Origin: a virus
Reading direction: 5' to 3' (one strand)
IMG/VR virus record: IMGVR_UViG_3300034105_000115
Coordinates: 1-44,394 of that record
Length of the DNA stretch: 44,394 bases
The notes under the pieces are model-generated. The model did not search any database. It saw nothing but the letters and a program-made list of their open reading frames with translations, and had not been told where the DNA came from. Position 1 is the first letter of the stretch, and every line of letters starts with the position of its first letter. The position numbers and the translations under genes were made by a program. Shown here piece by piece: positions 41,317-44,394 of this stretch.

Positions 41317-43121
41317 ACTAACACCGCCCTCATTCTATTATTAACCATTGCGGCTCCGATTTCTCTAATTGACTTAGATATTAACAGTTTAGGGTCTCTG
41401 CTAGCAGGCGAAGACTGTTGTCCGCCAAATGAGAATGTTGCATAAGGATTACGCATATAACTATAGAAAGCGGTAATCATACCCTCCCTAGACTGGCTCA
41501 TCTTCTCTACCTTAACAGATTCTGCAAAACGCCCTGTACGATAGTTTAAAATATCCCTACGACTTCCAGTACCCATGTTCTGTTGAATCTGAGTATGTAA
41601 GTTCTGATTAAGAAGATTCTGTAAAGAAACTAAGCTAGTAAATTGGCCTCCTAGAGTACGTAACTTCATAGGAGTTGAACTAATGGCAGGAACTTTAATT
41701 TGTTCTACAGTTTTATTAGGCCCTGAAACTCCTCCGGTCTTAAAACCAGTTTTTGGTGGTAGTACTTTAACACTACCAGTTACAGGACTATGTTTTTTTA
41801 TTGGTGCAGATTTTATACCAAGTATTTTTAGAATCTTGTTATGTACTAGACTAACTATATCCTGTTTTATAGTTTTACTACCAGGTATATCTATAATTTC
41901 TGCAGTTAAAGCGTCTATAAGCTCTTTTCTAATTTTAGATTCAAATACTGCTAAAGCATTGTTTGCTCTATAATTTTGGATAGTTAGAATTATATAACTC
42001 TTATCTGTACTTTCTAAGAACTTTTCTACACTAACATCCCCATCTTTTGTAGTAGTAGTGCTATTATAAATAGTATAATTAATAGCACTATGTAAATTAT
42101 CTAAGCTTTTAATAGATTCCTTTATCAGCCTATCTGCTTCGGGGGATACAGAAGTATATTCTAGGGATTTAGTAAACTTTTGACCTAAGGGGGTATTGCC
42201 GAATCTACTACTCTGTTGAAAAGCATGTCCAATATCTAATACTGATAAATATGTCTTTCTAACAATAGGGTATTTTTTACCTCTTACGTTAACAAAAGAT
42301 AAAGTATTAGTTCCCGTTGTAGTAACTTCCGCATTGGCGTACTCTTCTTTTGGACTTAATTTGTATGTTACTTTACCAATAGTAACATAGTCAGGATTTC
42401 CATCGTTATTGAAAATACTGTACTCATATTTATCAGTTGTTATAACTGCTACCATAGTATACGCTAATCTACCTACCTGTTTTATACCGTATCTATCAGG
42501 AAAAATTATTTCTCCAGTTTTTTTATTTAGTACTTTTTTATGTGTTTTAGCAACTCTCCAAATAGTACCATTTTGAAATATGTACGTTTTATGAAGTAGT
42601 TTCTTACCTGTAATCTCGTCTATATTTTTGGAATTAGATATCCCATGTTCATCTGAAACTTCAGTCCAAGTATACTCTCTTAGTTTCTTACCAAAGTGAT
42701 CGTTATCCTGTAAAAGAGGAGAGGCAGATATTTTAGATATGGTACTTCTAGCTATTCCAAAATTACGACATACTAATAACAATGTCTTTCCGTTAGACAC
42801 ATAACGAGAGGTACTTTGAAAATTAGCAGGTAGTTGACATTCATCTATGGCTTGTTGTAAAGTATTTGCTCTTGTTACTACATTTTCTAATACTTGTACA
42901 AATACATCGTAAGAATCCTGTGTAAGAATAGGTCTATTACGTCTACCAAATTTTTGATTTTGTATAGCTTCCACAGGAGGTTTATTAGCCATTTCTATTG
43001 TATGAAATGATAGATCTAATATATGTATAGTATTATCTAGAGTTTCTCTAACAGCAGGGTTATTTTGTAGTACTGTTTCTATAATCTTTGTTACGGCGGC
43101 TTTAGCTGCTTCCGAAGACAT
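41313..43121 (-). CDS. Large neck protein, unknown family; head-tail joining likely
   Basis: A 602-aa protein between the connector and the tail terminator, where a head-closure or tail-completion protein of about 100-200 aa is normally found. The C-terminal part (about 519-602: RRDILNYRTGRFAESVKVEKM...YSYMRNPYATFSFGGQQSSPASRDPKLLISKSIREIGAAMVNNRMRAVLV) has the style of HK97 gp10-type or other neck proteins, including the recurrent RTGRFAESV and ISKSIREI elements. The first 500 residues are of mixed alpha/beta sequence that I cannot assign, with a basic middle (about 195-215) and a Thr-rich region. Start at ATG 43121 is 2 bases past the previous stop, with no good ribosome binding site, so translation is probably coupled. 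Confidence 0.65.
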   Translation of the reverse strand: MSSEAAKAAVTKIIETVLQNNPAVRETLDNTIHILDLSFHTIEMANKPPVEAIQNQKFGRRNRPILTQDSYDVFVQVLENVVTRANTLQQAIDECQLPANFQSTSRYVSNGKTLLLVCRNFGIARSTISKISASPLLQDNDHFGKKLREYTWTEVSDEHGISNSKNIDEITGKKLLHKTYIFQNGTIWRVAKTHKKVLNKKTGEIIFPDRYGIKQVGRLAYTMVAVITTDKYEYSIFNNDGNPDYVTIGKVTYKLSPKEEYANAEVTTTGTNTLSFVNVRGKKYPIVRKTYLSVLDIGHAFQQSSRFGNTPLGQKFTKSLEYTSVSPEADRLIKESIKSLDNLHSAINYTIYNSTTTTKDGDVSVEKFLESTDKSYIILTIQNYRANNALAVFESKIRKELIDALTAEIIDIPGSKTIKQDIVSLVHNKILKILGIKSAPIKKHSPVTGSVKVLPPKTGFKTGGVSGPNKTVEQIKVPAISSTPMKLRTLGGQFTSLVSLQNLLNQNLHTQIQQNMGTGSRRDILNYRTGRFAESVKVEKMSQSREGMITAFYSYMRNPYATFSFGGQQSSPASRDPKLLISKSIREIGAAMVNNRMRAVLV

Positions 43122-43123
43122 AA

Positions 43124-43753
43124 TTAATTATAACTCTCAGTATACAGATCTAGCACACGCTTAATATTAGCAGGTAGATCAGTATTCATAATGTAATCAA
43201 TCTGCGTAGTACTACTACCAACGGCTTTGCTAGTTTTAATTGCCCACTCTTGCTTGAAGTAGTAAGTAATTAGGTCTAGTACAGCTAATCTAAGGTCGTA
43301 TGGTAAACTCTCGTAGCCTGCAGTATAGGTAACACGATAACCATTAATACGTCTAGGAAACTCTGGTTCCGGATTATACCGCATAGTAGTACTAGTTCCT
43401 GCATAATAGTCAGGATAGTAATTTAATGAACGGATTGGAACAATTTGACTAGTTTCTTGATCTACAGCGTAATCGGTAAATTCTACTAGCTCAGTATAAG
43501 TGTTACCATAATCTAAAGAATACTCCATACTGCTAACAGCTAATAAAGGGGTTTCGACTACATTTAATGCAGGCCCGCCTTTAAATACTTCAGTCTTATT
43601 ATCATTAACATAATCTACAAAACTTCTACGGCAGATTTGTTTTACTAAGCTACTGGTTCCAGTAATGATAGTATTAAGTTGGGCATCCGACGTAGTACTA
43701 GTAATTCCTGCGTAGGCTTTGTATTCTGCGAGTGTTACTAGATTTAGTCCCAT
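43124..43753 (-). CDS. Head-tail connector, gp6-like
   Basis: A 209-aa protein starting at ATG 43753 with AAAGGA 7 bases upstream. The N-terminal helix pattern (NLVTLAEYKAYAGITSTTSDAQLNTIITGTSSLVKQICRRSF) is that of HK97 gp6 / phage connector proteins, which begin LxxxKxxLxIxxxxxDxxLxxLIxxAxxxxExxxxR. It is followed by a beta insert (TPLLAVSSMEYSLDYGN...) and a C-terminal helix (LPYDLRLAVLDLITYYFKQEWAI). Twelve to thirteen copies typically bind under the portal and accept the head closure protein. Position after the capsid gene fits. The last 20 residues are a helix that may bind the portal. Confidence 0.85.
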   Translation of the reverse strand: MGLNLVTLAEYKAYAGITSTTSDAQLNTIITGTSSLVKQICRRSFVDYVNDNKTEVFKGGPALNVVETPLLAVSSMEYSLDYGNTYTELVEFTDYAVDQETSQIVPIRSLNYYPDYYAGTSTTMRYNPEPEFPRRINGYRVTYTAGYESLPYDLRLAVLDLITYYFKQEWAIKTSKAVGSSTTQIDYIMNTDLPANIKRVLDLYTESYN

Positions 43754-43765
43754 ATGTTTTCCTTT

Positions 43766-43797
43766 ATCTTTTCTAAAGCTCAGGCCTTAGAAAAGAT
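43766..43797 (-). other. Hairpin overlapping the capsid terminator and close to the connector start
   Basis: ATCTTTTCTAA (43766-43776) pairs perfectly with TTAGAAAAGAT (43787-43797), an 11-bp stem with a 10-base loop. It shares the bases 43795-43797 with the terminator stem at 43795-43818, so the two cannot both form fully. It also includes the U tract of that terminator and ends 2-3 bases before the AAAGGA ribosome binding site of the connector gene. Confidence 0.75.
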
Positions 43798-43818
43798 AGG
43801 GAACCGAAATTCCCTATC
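43795..43818 (-). terminator. Intrinsic terminator after the major capsid gene
   Basis: GATAGGGAA (43795-43803) and TTCCCTATC (43810-43818) form a perfect 9-bp stem with a 6-base loop; on the minus strand the loop is TTTCGG and TTTTCT follows. It lies 15 bases beyond the capsid stop codon and would give partial termination between the abundant capsid and the connector. Confidence 0.9.
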
Positions 43819-43833
43819 CTTAAGTTTTAGCTA

Positions 43834-44394
43834 TTAAGCTGTATGAAGTAGCTTAGAAACGCCATTACCTAGATTGGTAGTGACTTGAGTCATACCAGTA
43901 CGTAGGCTAGCAACTAGGACACGACGTTGAGTCTCAACTAGTTCTTGAGTATCAAAACGTAGACCACGCTGATTACCAGCTAGGAAGTTACCAGGAGCGA
44001 AACAGATAGCACCTAGACTGCCGGTAGCCTTAGTAGCGAATTCGCCGCTTACTAAGACTGGTGAGTTGCCGATAGAACCGATTTGACCAGTTAGTAAGGT
44101 AGCTTGTACGCCAACTTGGTTCATGGTTTGGAAGGTTGTATCTTCTAGTAGCTGATAGTAAATGTCGGTAGAAACTGCGAATACGATTTCAGCAGGATCA
44201 AGACCCCAAGCACCTAGATCTTTACGTAGTGTACGTAAAGCAGCAACATTAACAATACCTGTAACAGCACTGGTAACAGCAGTAGTACCTGTGAAAACGC
44301 TACCAGCTGAAGCCCATGAGGCTAGACCCTTGACAGGATCGCCACCAGAGCCAACACCGTATAGATATGCACGGTCAACAGCACGAGCAACACG
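43834..44394 (-). CDS. Major capsid protein, C-terminal part (partial at window edge)
   Basis: The frame is open from the right edge to TAA at 43834, giving the last 186 residues. It starts within RVARAVDRAYLYGVGSGGDPVKGLASW and contains DLGAWGLDPAEIVFAVSTDIYYQLLEDTTFQTMNQVG, SPVLVSGEFATKATGSLGAICFAPGNFLAGNQRGLRFDTQELVETQRRVLVASLRTGM. The arrangement (an 'xxDxxAYxGGGxGxPxGI' element, an S-x-x-xYYxLL element, a Pro/Gly loop, then FxxxNRRGLRxxxQxxxxxxxxxLVAxxR) is that of HK97-fold capsid proteins, specifically the A-domain and P-domain end. Any ATG inside, such as at 44124, is internal. A terminator follows 15 bases later. Confidence 0.9.
   Translation of the reverse strand, partial: RVARAVDRAYLYGVGSGGDPVKGLASWASAGSVFTGTTAVTSAVTGIVNVAALRTLRKDLGAWGLDPAEIVFAVSTDIYYQLLEDTTFQTMNQVGVQATLLTGQIGSIGNSPVLVSGEFATKATGSLGAICFAPGNFLAGNQRGLRFDTQELVETQRRVLVASLRTGMTQVTTNLGNGVSKLLHTA

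Overview
The window looks like part of the genome of a large tailed double-stranded DNA phage with a long non-contractile (siphovirus-type) tail, rich in A and T by eye. Every gene I accept is on the minus strand, so the biology reads from right (44394) to left (1). Genes are packed with 4-base ATGA overlaps, 1-base TAATG overlaps or gaps of a few bases, and most have a Shine-Dalgarno sequence. There is no tRNA, rRNA, CRISPR array, insertion sequence, integrase or metabolic gene that I can support. No gene-free stretch exceeds about 135 bases. The host is probably a Gram-negative bacterium: the tail tip is lambda-like, the last gene looks like a spanin-type membrane protein, and two promoters match the sigma-70 consensus. 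The exact host cannot be named from this sequence.

Head-to-tail module (44394 to 38467): the 3' part of a major capsid gene, an intrinsic terminator, a gp6-like head-tail connector, an unusually large (602 aa) neck protein, a tail terminator, a tail tube protein clearly related to phage T5 pb6, a second terminator, then two overlapping tail assembly chaperone frames. The chaperone frames are joined by a canonical -1 slippery heptamer, GGGAAAC.

Tail shaft and tip module (38466 to 21932): a bidirectional terminator is followed by a perfect consensus promoter and the 1660-aa tape measure gene. Next come gpM-like and DUF1833/gpL-like tip proteins and a 2834-aa protein that fuses equivalents of lambda K (NlpC/P60 peptidase), I and J, and also carries two ILEI/PANDER-like domains. 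Three small tip accessory genes follow and the unit ends in a strong terminator. The tail is therefore mosaic: a T5-type tube on a lambda-type tip.

Adhesin module (21926 to 258): a second near-consensus promoter drives about 21.5 kb of fibre and receptor-binding genes. They include collagen-like and head-repeat fibres, two giant LamG/SPRY proteins (1832 and 1321 aa), a DUF7483-like protein separated from its upstream partner by one in-frame stop, fibre-assembly-like proteins, and three consecutive glycine-rich adhesins in cassette-like units with repeated junction DNA. The window ends inside a two-TM, coiled-coil membrane protein likely to belong to the lysis region.

Taken together, capsid, neck, tube, chaperone, ruler and tip genes build the particle, and the far-downstream, separately promoted module supplies a large modular set of host-recognition proteins. 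The most notable points are the frameshift site, the two promoters, the K-I-J fusion with ILEI-like domains, the nested domain insertions in the giant LamG proteins, the split/fused gene pair and the repeat-bounded glycine-rich cassettes.
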